A stretch of DNA of 64,000 nt from Albimonas sp963977235 (GCF_963977235.1 NZ_CAXBOD010000004.1:62001-126000), one strand, 5' to 3'. Numbered from the stretch's first letter, positions 27,289 to 36,435 are shown. Program-made: numbers and translations. The notes: a model not told the origin generated them from the sequence alone.

Positions 27289-29529
27289 ATGAGCGACGCG
27301 TCTTCCCGACCCCCCGAGGGCAAACCCTTCCTGCTGGGGCTGACCCTGGCGGGCTCCGTCTCGGCGGGGGCCTACCTCGCGGGCGTGACGGATTTCCTGA
27401 TCCGCGCGCTCGACGCCCATGCGACGGCCAACCCCGAGCGGCCGGTGGTGCTGAAGGTGATCAGCGGCACCTCGGGGGGCGGCACCTCGGCGAGCCTCGC
27501 GGTGGCCTCGCTGCTCGACGGCTCGCCCTCGGAGCTGCACGCGGGGACGTATCGGCTCGACCCCGAGGCGGGCCCGGGGGCGGCGAGCCCGCGCGACTAC
27601 AGCTTCGCCCTCAGGCGCCTGCACGACATCTGGGTGACCGAGCTGAGCCTGACCGTCGATCCGCTCGACCGCGCGCGCGAGGCCGCGGCGGCGCGCCCCG
27701 CGACCCCGCCCCTGCCCGAGGACGAGACGACCCGCGAGGGCCTGCTGGACGTGGCCGACCTGAGCGCCGCCCGCGCCGCCCGGCTGCCCGCGCCCTCGCT
27801 GCTGAACGGGGTGGCCATCGACCGCGCCGCCAACCGGGCGCTGGCCGACGTGCGCTGGAACCGCGGCGCGCCCTATCCGTTCGTGGCCGAGCCGCTGGAC
27901 CTGTTCATCACCACCACCAACGTGCAGGGCGTGGTCTACAAGGTCCGCTTCGACCGCAATTCGGCCCACCTGATGTCGCGCCACGCCATGGCCCGACACT
28001 TCGCCGTGCACGGGCTTGGGGGGCGGCCGATCGGCTCGCCGTGGCTCGAGGCCTATCACGACCGCGGGCTGCGTCTGCAGGCGCCCGAGCGCGGCGGCGC
28101 GGTGGACCTGCGCGCCCGCAGCCGCACGCGCGCGGCCACCGCCTGGACCCACCTGCGCGAGACGGCGATGGCCTCGGGCGCCTTTCCCGTCGGCCTGCCC
28201 CCGCGCTTCATCCATGCCACGATGGGCGAGCATCAGCCCTTCGAGGTCGACGGCGCCCCCCTCGCCGCGGGCGGCGCCTGGCCGCTGGACCTGCCCCGCG
28301 CCGACCTGCCCGGGCCCGACTGGGGCCGGGCCGAGGCGCGTCGCGACGGCGACGCCACCTATCTCGCCGTGGACGGCGGGGTCAGCAACAACGAACCGTT
28401 CGAGTTCGCCCGCTTCACATTGCGCCCCGAAGCGCCCGGCGGCGAGCGCGCGAGCGGCGCCGACTGGCTGGCCCCCAATCCGCGCGGCGCCGCCGAGGCC
28501 GACCGCGCGGTGATCATGATCGACGCCTTCCCCGAGGGCGGGGTCTTTGGCGCCGTGTCGCCCGACAACCCCGAGGACCTTGCCGCCGCCGGCCTGCCCG
28601 GCAGCCTGGGCAAGCTGTTCGGCGCGATGATCTCGCAGGCCCGCTTCAAGCCCGCCGAGCTCGCCGCCGCCGCCGAGACCGAGATCAAGTCCCGCTTCAT
28701 GATCGCCCCCAGCCGCCCGGCGAGGGACGGGGCCGAGCCGCTGTCGAGCTCGAGCCTGCTGGCCTGCGGAGCGCTGGGCGGGTTCTCGGGCTTTCTCGAC
28801 CTGCGCTTCCGGCAGCACGACTTCATCCTCGGCCAGCGCAACGCGCAGCGGTTCCTGCAGCAGCATTTCGCGCTCGACCCCGCCAACCCGGTGTTCGGCG
28901 ACACGCAGGGCCCCCGGACCGAGCGCGGCGAGCGGCCGATCGTCGAACTCTCGCCCGAGCTGGCCCGGCCCATCGAGCAGCCCGACTGGCCGCGAATGAC
29001 GGTGGCCGAGCTGCTGGCGCTGCGCGGCCCGATCCGCGGACGTCTGCAGGCGCTCTACGAGACGCAGGTCGCCGCGATGCGCCCGGGGCCGATCACGCGC
29101 GCGGTGGCCTGGGCGGTGTGGACCGGCGGCGGCAAGGGCAGGATCGCCGCCATCGGCCTGCGCGCGCTCGAGTCGGCGCTGATCGAGCACGGGCTGCTGG
29201 CGATGGAGCTGCCCGAGAGCCTCTACGCGCCCGAGGCCCGCCGGGTGATCGCCCGGCTGGTCGTCTCGGCGGGAGAGCCGCTGAGCGTCGAGGCCATCGC
29301 CGAGAGCTTCGCCCAGACCCGCCGCCGCAAGGGCGAGCCCGCCCGGACCGCCGCCCAGCTGGCCGCCGAGCGCGAGAGCATCGCCGCGACGCTGAGCGAG
29401 CTGAAGCGCCTGCGGCGCAGCGGCCACCGCTACCGCGTCACGACCACGACGCGCGAGGGCGCCGAGGCCTGGGTGCTGGAGCGGCACGCCGGCCTGCTCC
29501 GGGGCCTGCCGGGTCGGGTGTTCTCCTGA
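27289..29529 (+). CDS. Patatin-like phospholipase (large DUF3376-type)
   Basis: 746 residues, much longer than plain patatins. The catalytic Ser is S62 in GTSGGG, and the partner Asp is D362 in VDGGVSNNEPFEF, giving the Ser-Asp dyad of patatins. The oxyanion segment is AGSVSAGAYLAGV rather than the common GGGxRG, as in the large patatin-related group with a C-terminal DUF3376-like region. No signal peptide. Likely hydrolyses acyl esters of phospholipids or other lipids (family). Start at the second ATG (27289), behind GAGAGGC; an ATG at 27268 and a TTG at 27214 are alternatives. It lies among CoA-ester genes and may supply fatty acids (inference). Confidence 0.85.
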   Translation: MSDASSRPPEGKPFLLGLTLAGSVSAGAYLAGVTDFLIRALDAHATANPERPVVLKVISGTSGGGTSASLAVASLLDGSPSELHAGTYRLDPEAGPGAASPRDYSFALRRLHDIWVTELSLTVDPLDRAREAAAARPATPPLPEDETTREGLLDVADLSAARAARLPAPSLLNGVAIDRAANRALADVRWNRGAPYPFVAEPLDLFITTTNVQGVVYKVRFDRNSAHLMSRHAMARHFAVHGLGGRPIGSPWLEAYHDRGLRLQAPERGGAVDLRARSRTRAATAWTHLRETAMASGAFPVGLPPRFIHATMGEHQPFEVDGAPLAAGGAWPLDLPRADLPGPDWGRAEARRDGDATYLAVDGGVSNNEPFEFARFTLRPEAPGGERASGADWLAPNPRGAAEADRAVIMIDAFPEGGVFGAVSPDNPEDLAAAGLPGSLGKLFGAMISQARFKPAELAAAAETEIKSRFMIAPSRPARDGAEPLSSSSLLACGALGGFSGFLDLRFRQHDFILGQRNAQRFLQQHFALDPANPVFGDTQGPRTERGERPIVELSPELARPIEQPDWPRMTVAELLALRGPIRGRLQALYETQVAAMRPGPITRAVAWAVWTGGGKGRIAAIGLRALESALIEHGLLAMELPESLYAPEARRVIARLVVSAGEPLSVEAIAESFAQTRRRKGEPARTAAQLAAERESIAATLSELKRLRRSGHRYRVTTTTREGAEAWVLERHAGLLRGLPGRVFS

Positions 29530-29637
29530 GCGGAGGGGCCCCGACGCTCGCCGGGGCCGGCGCCGGGGGATCGGTTCGACCCGGAACCGAGCCGCCCGTC
29601 GTCCGCGGAGAGGCGGGGCCGGAGCCGGCGGGAATCA

Positions 29638-29665
29638 TTTCAAACTTGCCGAACGGCCGTTAAAA
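29638..29665 (+). promoter_or_regulatory. Candidate promoter and palindrome before the second CoA-transferase
   Basis: An AT-rich island in a GC-rich gap. TTTCAA (29638-29643) and TTAAAA (29660-29665) are 16 bases apart, and the perfect palindrome AACGGCCGTT (29652-29661) lies between and into the second element. It could be an operator for an unknown repressor. Confidence 0.4.
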
Positions 29666-29722
29666 AAGTTGCCAACGACGGCCGGCGTTCCAGATCGGCC
29701 GCGCATCATGGGAGGGCCGCGC

Positions 29723-30961
29723 ATGACCGACGGCTTCAACCGCGAGGCCGCCGCCGCGGCCGCCGCGCCGGGGGTGCTGCAGGGCATCCGGGTTCTGGAT
29801 TTCAGCCGCTACATCGCGGGGCCCTACTGCGCCTCGATCCTCGGCGACCTCGGCGCGGAGGTGATCCGGATCGAGCCGCCCGGCGGCGCCGACGACCGCT
29901 TCCTGCTGAAGGTCGAGGGGTTCGACGACGGCGCCCAGTTCATGGCGCTGAACCGCAACAAGAAGTCCCTGACCATGGACCTTCGCAGCCCGCGCGGGCG
30001 CGAGGTGCTCAACCGCCTGGTCGCCAGCGCCGACGTGACGCTGACCAACATGCCCCCCGCGGCGCTGCCCAGGCTGGGGCTCGACTACGCCTCGTTGAAA
30101 CAGGCCAACCCGGCGATCATCTCGGCCAACGTCTCGGCCTACGGGCCGCAGGGGCCGCTCTCGGGGCGCAACGGCTTCGACCTGATCGGCCAGGCGATGA
30201 GCGGCGCGACCTACATGAGCGGCTGGCCCGGCCAGCCGGTGCGCACCTCGTGCAACTATGTCGACTTCGGCACCGGGCTGGGCACGGCGCTGGGGATCAT
30301 GGCCGCGATCATGCACCGACAGCAGACCGGCGAGGGGCAGGAGGTGCAGGCCTCGCTGCTGCAGACGGCGCTGACCTTCATGAACGCGGTGCTGCTGGAG
30401 GCCTCCACCGGCGTCGAACGCGCCCCGGGCGAGGGCCGCAGCCCCTACGCCGGCCCCGCCGAGCTGGCGCCCACGAAGGACGGCGCGGTGGTCGTGCAGG
30501 TCGTGGGACCGGCGATGTTCGCCCGGCTGGCGGAGGCCATCGGCCGGCCGGAACTGGCGCAGGATCCGCGCTTCGACACCGACGAGAAACGCGGCGAGGC
30601 CGGCGCCGAGCTCTCGGCGATCCTGGGCGAGTGGGCCGGCCCCCTGACCATGCAGGAGGCGATGGACGCGCTGGCGCAGGCGCGCATCCCCTCCGGCCCG
30701 GCCTTCAGTCCGATCCAGGCGATCAACGATCCGGGCGTGCGCGGGTCGGGCGTGTTCCAGGACCACCATCCGAAACCGGACGGGCCGGCGCTGCCGGTCG
30801 CGGGGTTCATCGCCCGCCTCTCGGCCAGCCCCGGCACGATCCGCGCCCCCGCCGCGGCGGCGGGCGCCGACACGCTCGCCACCCTGCGCGCGGCCGGCTT
30901 CTCGGACGACGAAATCGAGACGCTGACCGCCGAGGGCTGCGTGGTCCCGCCCGCCGCCTGA
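29723..30961 (+). CDS. CaiB/BaiF (family III) CoA-transferase
   Basis: 412 residues, normal single-domain length. Starts the fold at LQGIRVLDFSRYIAGPYCAS (about 18-37), continues FMALNRNKKSLTMDL and ISANVSAYGPQGP, with the probable catalytic Asp in NYVDFGTGLGTALG and the C-terminal RIPSGPAFSPIQAINDP. Transfers CoA between carboxylic acids; donor and acceptor unknown. GGGAGG precedes the ATG at 29723. It has its own upstream promoter-like island, so it may be controlled apart from the larger operon. Confidence 0.9.
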   Translation: MTDGFNREAAAAAAAPGVLQGIRVLDFSRYIAGPYCASILGDLGAEVIRIEPPGGADDRFLLKVEGFDDGAQFMALNRNKKSLTMDLRSPRGREVLNRLVASADVTLTNMPPAALPRLGLDYASLKQANPAIISANVSAYGPQGPLSGRNGFDLIGQAMSGATYMSGWPGQPVRTSCNYVDFGTGLGTALGIMAAIMHRQQTGEGQEVQASLLQTALTFMNAVLLEASTGVERAPGEGRSPYAGPAELAPTKDGAVVVQVVGPAMFARLAEAIGRPELAQDPRFDTDEKRGEAGAELSAILGEWAGPLTMQEAMDALAQARIPSGPAFSPIQAINDPGVRGSGVFQDHHPKPDGPALPVAGFIARLSASPGTIRAPAAAAGADTLATLRAAGFSDDEIETLTAEGCVVPPAA

Positions 30962-31021
30962 TCCAGAGCCGCCGCGCCTGCCGGGCGCGGTGGCCGCGCG
31001 GGCGCCCCGGGCCGGGGGCCC

Positions 31022-31765
31022 TCAGGCGCCGCGGCCGCCTATCGGGTCGGCCTCGCCGGCGGCAGGCGCCGAGGGCGCAGGCGGGGTCGCGCTCCGCCCC
31101 TGCCAGCGATCGGCGAAGACCATCTCCGCGAGCGGTCGCCGGGCCGCCCAGCCGCGGGCCTGAAGCTCCGGCCCGTCGAAGAGCTCGCGCACATGGCCAA
31201 GGCACAGATAGGCCACCGGCGTGACCTCCGCCGGCAGATCCAGGATTTCGCGCAGGTCCCCCTCGCGGAAGATGCTGACCCAGCCGACCCCGATCCCTTC
31301 GGCCCGGGCGGCCAGCCAGAGGTTCTGCACCGCGCAGACAGTGGAATAGAGGTCGGTGTCCAGGTCATGCGTGCGCCCCAGCACGGTCGGCCCGCCCCGG
31401 GTCCGGTCGCAGGTGACGCAGAGGTTCAGCGGCGCCTCGCGGATGCCCTGCAGCTTGAGCTCGGAGTAGAGCGCCCGGCGCGCCTCGCCGAACATCTCCC
31501 GCGCCTCGGCGTTGGCGCGGTCGAACGCGGCGCGCACCGCCTCCCGCACGCCGGGGTCGCGGATCACGATGAAGTTCCACGGCTGCGACAGGCCGACCGA
31601 GGGCGCGGCGTGGGCGGCCTCGAGGATCCGGGTCAGCGCGGCGGGGTCGACCGGATCGGGCAGGAACTGGCCGCGCACGTCGCGACGCTCGCGGATGGCG
31701 CGGTAGACGGCGGCGCGCTCGGCGGGCGCGAAGGGCCCGGCCGGGCGGGTCTGGATCGGCTGCAT
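31022..31765 (-). CDS. bluB: 5,6-dimethylbenzimidazole synthase
   Basis: Flavin-destroying enzyme of 247 residues that converts reduced FMN to 5,6-dimethylbenzimidazole, the lower ligand of cobalamin. Diagnostic BluB blocks: VYRAIRERRDVRGQFLPDPV (about 20-39), AAHAAPSVGLSQPWNFIVI, GGPTVLGRTHDLDTDLYSTV and GVGWVSIFREGDLREILDLP. The tail is Ala/Pro-rich. It is a single-gene unit; the 5' leader carries a cobalamin riboswitch, which independently supports the assignment. No other B12 gene is in the window. Confidence 0.95.
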   Translation of the reverse strand: MQPIQTRPAGPFAPAERAAVYRAIRERRDVRGQFLPDPVDPAALTRILEAAHAAPSVGLSQPWNFIVIRDPGVREAVRAAFDRANAEAREMFGEARRALYSELKLQGIREAPLNLCVTCDRTRGGPTVLGRTHDLDTDLYSTVCAVQNLWLAARAEGIGVGWVSIFREGDLREILDLPAEVTPVAYLCLGHVRELFDGPELQARGWAARRPLAEMVFADRWQGRSATPPAPSAPAAGEADPIGGRGA

Positions 31766-31825
31766 GACATGTCCCCTGTCCGTGAAGCCAGCGGCCGCGG
31801 CGCCGTCCGCGCGCCTCGGTCAATG

Positions 31826-31990
31826 TCGTCCGGCCGGTCTTCTGACTTGGCATCCTCCCGAAGCGGCGCCTTCCCGGCCCGAGCCAGTGGCCTGTTGCCG
31901 CCCGGTCCGCCTCACAGCGCTGGGCACGTCGCGGATCTGCACCGCGTTCCCGATTATTCCCCCGCGCGTGGCGCGGCGGACACCGAACGC
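31826..31990 (-). promoter_or_regulatory. Cobalamin riboswitch controlling bluB
   Basis: On the minus strand the leader shows the ordered consensus blocks of the AdoCbl riboswitch: GCGTTCGGTG near the 5' end, GGGAACGCGGTGCAGATCCG, then GCCCAGCGCTGT, GGCCACTGGC, GGGAAGGCGCC, and finally the B12 box GCCAAGTCAGAAGACCGGCC. These fold into the cobalamin-binding core (family knowledge), and binding normally lowers expression of the downstream gene. The B12 box ends some 65 bases before the bluB start, room for a sequestering or terminator helix. Confidence 0.93.
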
Positions 31991-31994
31991 AACA

Positions 31995-32023
31995 GGGCTA
32001 GCCGCCTGCCGCCCCCGAGACAA
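31995..32023 (-). promoter_or_regulatory. Candidate promoter of the bluB riboswitch transcript
   Basis: On the minus strand: TTGTCT (32023-32018), a 17-base spacer, TAGCCC (32000-31995). Transcription would begin a few bases before the first conserved riboswitch block, as expected. Confidence 0.6.
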
Positions 32024-32201
32024 CCGCGTCCGAGGCGGGCGCCAGCGTCCGACGCCGCCGGCGACGGCGCGCCGGCGCCGGCCTCCCCTGGCCCGGGGGC
32101 GTCCGCCGGGCGCGCAATCGTCTCGCCAAGCGGGTATCGTCGGCCCAACCAATGATGCCCGGGACCCGAATCCCGGGCGCGAGGCGCATGGGAGGCGCAC
32201 A

Positions 32202-33680
32202 ATGACCGAGACCCGATCCCTCGACCGGCCGAGCGAGGCCGTGCAGGCCGCCGACGCCGCCGACGCCGCCGAGGCCCTGCGGGCGGCGCTGGCCGCCGAA
32301 GCCGAGGCCCGCGGCGGCGCCCTGCCCGCCGACCTGCTGGTCTTCGGCGCGGACATCCCCGAGCGGAACCTGCAGGACTGGTCCCGCCAGCCGCCGGTGC
32401 GCCCGCTGGCGCTGGCCCGGCCGCGCTCGACCGCCGAGGTCTCGGCCGTGCTCGCCGCCTGCGCCCGCGCCGGGCTGGCGGTGGTGCCCCAGGGCGGGCT
32501 GACGGGCCTCGTGCGCGGCGCCCACCCCGTCGCCGGCGGCGTCGCCCTGTCGATGGAGCGGCTGACCGGCGTCGAGGAGGTCGACCGCGAGGGCGCCACC
32601 ATGATCGTGCGCGCCGGCACGCCCCTGCACGAGGTGCAGGCGGCGGCCGAGGCCGCGGGGCTGTTCTTCCCGCTCGATCTCGGCTCCCGCGGGTCCTGCT
32701 CGATCGGGGGCAACGTCTCGACCAACGCCGGGGGCAACCGGGTGATCCGCTACGGGACCGCCCGCGACCAGGTTCTGGGGCTGGAGGTCGCGCTGCCCGA
32801 CGGGACCGTGGTCAACGCGCTCAACCGGCTGGTGAAGAACAACACCGGCTACGACATCAAGCACCTGTTCATCGGGGCCGAGGGCACGCTGGGCGCGATC
32901 ACCCGCGTCGCCCTGCGCCTGCAGCCGAGGCCCGCGGCGCTGGACGTGGCGCTGTGCGCGCTGCCCGACTACGCCGCGCTGCTCTCGCTGCTGGCCGGGC
33001 TGCGCGCCCGCTTCGGCCCCGGCCTGACCAGCTTCGAGGCGATGTGGGACGAATACCTCGACACCATCACCTCGACCTTCGAGCTGCGCCGCCCCTTCGC
33101 CGCCGCCCACCGTTTCTATGCCATCGTCGAGATCTCCCGCTTCGGGGCCGGCGAGGACTCGCGTCTGCCCGACGCGCTGGGCGAGCTGATGGAGGAGGGC
33201 CTGATCGAGGACGCCCTGATCGCCCAGACCGAGCGCGAGGCCGCCGAGTTCTGGAAGATCCGTGAGATCGTGGGAGAGCTGCGCCAGAAGGCCGGGCCGC
33301 TGGTCTCCTACGACATCGGGCTGCCAGCCGGGGTCACCGACCGGTTCGTCGAGACCTCGGCCGCGCGGGTCCGCGCGCAGTGGCCCGACGCGATGCATCT
33401 CGCCTACGGGCATCTGGGGGACAACAACCTGCACCTGATCGTGCGCTCGGCCGCCTGCGGCGCCGCCCAGCCGCGCGACGGCTTCGACCGGGCGATCTAC
33501 GACACGGTGCGGGAGTTCGGCGGCTCGATTTCGGCCGAGCACGGCATCGGCACGACCAAGCGCCCCTACCTCGCCCACAGCCGCAGCCCCGAGGAGATCG
33601 CGGTGATGCGCCTGGTCAAGCGCGCCCTCGACCCGCAGGGCCGGATGAACCCCGGCAAGGTCGTGGACCCCGAGGGCTGA
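32202..33680 (+). CDS. FAD-binding oxidoreductase (GlcD/D-lactate dehydrogenase/D-2-hydroxyglutarate dehydrogenase type)
   Basis: 492-residue flavoenzyme of the VAO family that oxidises a D-2-hydroxy acid to a 2-oxo acid. The FAD-binding PCMH domain spans about 60-240 (VVPQGGLTGLVRGAHPVAGG, SIGGNVSTNAGGNRVIRYGT, NNTGYDIKHLFIGAEGTLG). The C-terminal FAD-oxidase domain shows HLAYGHLGDNNLHLIV with metal/substrate-site His residues and ends SAEHGIGTTKRPYL...QGRMNPGKVVDP. A 45-residue Ala/Asp-rich N-terminal region precedes the core. The ATG at 32202 has GGGAGG upstream. Exact hydroxy acid unknown; it lies next to the bluB riboswitch region but not in that unit. Confidence 0.9.
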   Translation: MTETRSLDRPSEAVQAADAADAAEALRAALAAEAEARGGALPADLLVFGADIPERNLQDWSRQPPVRPLALARPRSTAEVSAVLAACARAGLAVVPQGGLTGLVRGAHPVAGGVALSMERLTGVEEVDREGATMIVRAGTPLHEVQAAAEAAGLFFPLDLGSRGSCSIGGNVSTNAGGNRVIRYGTARDQVLGLEVALPDGTVVNALNRLVKNNTGYDIKHLFIGAEGTLGAITRVALRLQPRPAALDVALCALPDYAALLSLLAGLRARFGPGLTSFEAMWDEYLDTITSTFELRRPFAAAHRFYAIVEISRFGAGEDSRLPDALGELMEEGLIEDALIAQTEREAAEFWKIREIVGELRQKAGPLVSYDIGLPAGVTDRFVETSAARVRAQWPDAMHLAYGHLGDNNLHLIVRSAACGAAQPRDGFDRAIYDTVREFGGSISAEHGIGTTKRPYLAHSRSPEEIAVMRLVKRALDPQGRMNPGKVVDPEG

Positions 33681-33702
33681 GCGCCACGGCCGCCCGCGGG
33701 CT

Positions 33703-33734
33703 TGATTGACGTACCTCAGCCCGGCGACTAGGTT
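33703..33734 (+). promoter_or_regulatory. Promoter of the LacI-family gene with an operator-like palindrome
   Basis: TTGACG (33706-33711), 17-base spacer, TAGGTT (33729-33734). The imperfect palindrome TGATTGACGTACCTCA (33703-33718) covers the -35 element and resembles the two sites before the downstream ABC importer (TGAGG-n6-CCTCA), suggesting autoregulation. Confidence 0.6.
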
Positions 33735-33753
33735 TCGGGGCGGAGGCGCCCCG

Positions 33754-34776
33754 ATGAGACCGACGGTTCACGACATCGCGAAGGAGGCGGGCGTCAGCCT
33801 CGCCACGGTGGACCGCGTGCTCAACGCCCGCCCCGGCGTGCGCGAGAAGACCATCGCCCGGGTGCAGGAGGCGGTCGCCCGGCTGGGCTATGTGCGCGAC
33901 GCCGCCGCGGCCAACCTTGCGCGCGGGCGGTTCTATCGCCTGGCCTTCGTGCTGCCCGAGGGGCCCAACCAGTTCGTCGAGACGCTGCGCGCCGCGCTGC
34001 TGGAGGCCTGCGCCACCCAGGTCGCCGACCGCGCCTCGGTAAAGGTGGTGACCACGCCCGCCCAGGACCCCCACGCCGTGGTCCGGGCCCTGCGCGCGCT
34101 GAACCCGCGGCGCCTCGACGGCGTGGCGATCATGGCGCCCGAGACCCCGCAGGTCCGCGACGCCGTCGCCCGCCTGAAGGAGGAGGGGCTGGCCGTGGTG
34201 GCGCTGGTCTCGGACCTGCCCAACGCCCCCCGCGACCGCTTCGTGGGCATCGACAACATGGCCGCCGGGCGCACCGCGGCGCTGCTGACGGGGCGGTTCG
34301 CGCCGCCCGAGGGGGAGGTGCTGGTGGTCACCAACTCCCTGCGATCGCGGGATTCTCTCGACCGGCGGTTGGGCTTCGACCAGGTGATGGCGCAGGATTT
34401 CCCGCGCCTGACTGTGTTGCCGACCGCCGAATCCTACGACGACCCCGCCCGGATGGAGCGCGTGGCGCTGGAGACCGCGCGCGCCCGCCCCCGCCTGGTC
34501 GGCGTCTATTCGATGGGGTCGGGGAACACGCCGCTGCTGCGGGCGCTGCGCCGCTCGGGCCGGCTGGACGAGCTGGTGGTGATCGGTCACGAGCTGACCC
34601 CCGTCACCCGCCGCGCGCTCCAGGACAACGAGATGGCCGCGGTGATCTCGCAGGACGTCGGGCACCTGGCGCGCAGCGCCCTGCGGGTGCTGCGCGCCGC
34701 CTGCGACGCCGCCCCGGTCTTCGAGGCGCAGGAGCGGATCCGCATCGAGATCGTGCTGCGCGAAAACCTCCCCTGA
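33754..34776 (+). CDS. LacI-family transcriptional regulator of the adjacent ABC importer/kinase operon
   Basis: 340 residues. LacI helix-turn-helix at the very N-terminus (VHDIAKEAGVSLATVDRVLN, then ARPGVREKT), followed by a periplasmic-binding-protein-like effector domain (FVLPEGPNQFVETLRAAL ... GIDNMAAGRTAALL ... VGVYSMGSGNTPLL). The recognition helix SLATVDRVLN carries Asp where many LacI proteins have Ser. Effector is likely a sugar or polyol linked to the importer substrate (inference from context). Operator-like palindromes lie before this gene and before the importer, so it probably represses both. Confidence 0.88.
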   Translation: MRPTVHDIAKEAGVSLATVDRVLNARPGVREKTIARVQEAVARLGYVRDAAAANLARGRFYRLAFVLPEGPNQFVETLRAALLEACATQVADRASVKVVTTPAQDPHAVVRALRALNPRRLDGVAIMAPETPQVRDAVARLKEEGLAVVALVSDLPNAPRDRFVGIDNMAAGRTAALLTGRFAPPEGEVLVVTNSLRSRDSLDRRLGFDQVMAQDFPRLTVLPTAESYDDPARMERVALETARARPRLVGVYSMGSGNTPLLRALRRSGRLDELVVIGHELTPVTRRALQDNEMAAVISQDVGHLARSALRVLRAACDAAPVFEAQERIRIEIVLRENLP

Positions 34777-35056
34777 TTCGCGTCGCGCGCGGGCCGCAGA
34801 CCGCGCCGCGCCCGCGCCGAGGAGCGAAATCTCCCTGCCCCGGCGACCGCTCCCCGGCAGGGGATTCCGCCTTGCGGTCGAACCGCTTGCGCCCGCCCCC
34901 GCGGAATGACGCCGCGTCTCCAACCCCTCCCGAAATGAGGAACGTGCCTCAAAACAGTGGACGTGAGGCACGCCCCTCAACTACGACTCTTCCTGCACCC
35001 CGCGCGCAGGGAGGTGCGAACCACAAAACGCGCCTTCGTCCAGGGAGGACCCCATA
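34777..35056 (+). promoter_or_regulatory. Regulatory gap before the sugar/polyol ABC importer, with two operator palindromes
   Basis: 280 bases without a gene. Two 16-base palindromes, TGAGGAACGTGCCTCA (34936-34951) and TGAGGCACGCCCCTCA (34964-34979), lie 28 bases apart start to start. The second fills the spacer of a weak candidate promoter, TGGACG (34958-34963) and TACGAC (34982-34987). The inner halves also form a 9-bp inverted repeat (CGTGCCTCA/TGAGGCACG). A ribosome site (GGGAGGA) precedes the ATG at 35057. Confidence 0.65.
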
Positions 35057-36379
35057 ATGAGACCCATCCCCGTCACCCTTGCCTCGGCCGTGGCCGTCGC
35101 CTCCGCGCTGGGCGCCGGCCAGGCCCGCGCCGCCGACCTGACCCTGTGCTGGGCCGCCTGGGACCCGGCCAACGCGCTGATCCAGCTCTCGAAGGATTTC
35201 GAGGCGGAGTCCGGCCACACGATGAACTTCGAGTTCGTGCCCTGGCCCAACTTCGCCGACCGGATGCTCAACGAGCTCAACTCCGGCGGGCAGCTCTGCG
35301 ACCTGATGATCGGCGACAGCCAGTGGATCGGGCTGGGGGCCGAGGCCGGCCACTATGTGAAGCTCAACGACTTCTTCGAGGCCAACGGCATCGACATGGC
35401 CGACTTCATCCCCGCCACGGTGGCGGGCTATGCCGAGTGGCCCAAGGGCACGCCCAACTACTGGGCCCTGCCCGCGTTTGGCGACGTGGTTGGCTGGACC
35501 TATCGCAAGGACTGGTTCGAAAAGCCCGAGCTGCAGGCCGAGTTCTCGGAGAAATACGGCCGCGACCTGGCCCCGCCCGAAACCCTCGAAGACCTCAAGG
35601 ACATCGCCGAGTTCTTCCAGGAGCGCGAGATCGACGGCAAGACCGTCTACGGCGCCGCGATCTATACCGAGCGCGGCTCGGAAGGCATCACCATGGGCGT
35701 GACCAACGCCCTCTACAACTACGGGTTCGAATACGGCTCCCCCGAGAACCCCTACATGCTCGACGGCTATGTGAACTCGCCGGGCGCGGTGGAGGGGCTG
35801 GAGTTCTACAAGGCGCTCTACGACTGCTGCACGCCGCCGGGATCTTCGGACTGGTACATGTCCGAGGACATCGACGCCTACAAGTCGGGCCAGGTGGCGC
35901 TGCAGATGAACTTCGCCTTCATCTGGCCGGGCGTCGAGGCCGACCCCAACGTCGGCGGCGGCAAGTCGGGCTACTTCGCCAACCCGGCCGGGCCCGCGGG
36001 GCACTTCGCCCAGCTCGGCGGCCAGGGGATCTCGGTGGTCAGCTACTCCGACGAGCAGGAGGCCGCGCTCGAGTATATCAAGTGGTTCGCCCAGCCCGAG
36101 GTGCAGAAGAAGTGGTGGAGCCTCGGCGGCTACTCGGCCCTGAAGGCCGTCGTCGAGGATCCGGGTTTCGGCGCCTCGCAGCCCTACGCGCAGACCTTCC
36201 TCGACAGCATGGCGATCGTGAAGGACTTCTGGGCCGAGCCCTCCTACGCCTCGCTGCTGCTGTCGATGCAGGACCGGGTGCACGCCTACGTGGTCGCGGG
36301 GCAAGGCACCGCGCAGGAGGCGCTGGACGCGCTGGTCGAGGACTGGACCGAGGTCTTCGAGGACGACGGCAAGATCTGA
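35057..36379 (+). CDS. Sugar/polyol ABC importer substrate-binding protein (family 1)
   Basis: Periplasmic binding protein of 440 residues with a Sec signal peptide (about 1-25, cleavage near AGQARA-AD). Family 1 landmarks: LCWAAWDPANALIQLSKDFE at the mature start, MIGDSQWIGLGAEAGHYVKL (30-60 residues later), and AGPAGHFAQLGGQGISVVSY. Acidic and tryptophan-rich, as for carbohydrate binders. Ligand not known; the kinase at the operon end points to a triose or tetrose precursor such as glycerol, dihydroxyacetone or a tetritol. It is followed by a strong hairpin before the permease genes. Confidence 0.9.
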   Translation: MRPIPVTLASAVAVASALGAGQARAADLTLCWAAWDPANALIQLSKDFEAESGHTMNFEFVPWPNFADRMLNELNSGGQLCDLMIGDSQWIGLGAEAGHYVKLNDFFEANGIDMADFIPATVAGYAEWPKGTPNYWALPAFGDVVGWTYRKDWFEKPELQAEFSEKYGRDLAPPETLEDLKDIAEFFQEREIDGKTVYGAAIYTERGSEGITMGVTNALYNYGFEYGSPENPYMLDGYVNSPGAVEGLEFYKALYDCCTPPGSSDWYMSEDIDAYKSGQVALQMNFAFIWPGVEADPNVGGGKSGYFANPAGPAGHFAQLGGQGISVVSYSDEQEAALEYIKWFAQPEVQKKWWSLGGYSALKAVVEDPGFGASQPYAQTFLDSMAIVKDFWAEPSYASLLLSMQDRVHAYVVAGQGTAQEALDALVEDWTEVFEDDGKI

Positions 36380-36435
36380 GCCCCGCAAGGCCGAACCGGG
36401 CGCCGGCCCGCCCGTCCACAGGGGCGGACCGGACC

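Noticed and set aside
22537..29487. A minus-strand open frame of about 2300 codons opposite the CoA-ester operon
   Set aside because: It lies antisense to six well-supported genes, has a His/Arg/Gly/Leu composition with no recognisable domain, and is explained by the strong GC bias of third codon positions. Similar long antisense frames cover most of the window.
33880..33960. Possible second promoter inside the LacI gene
   Set aside because: Weak TTG-containing hexamers occur by chance; no spacing or operator supports it.
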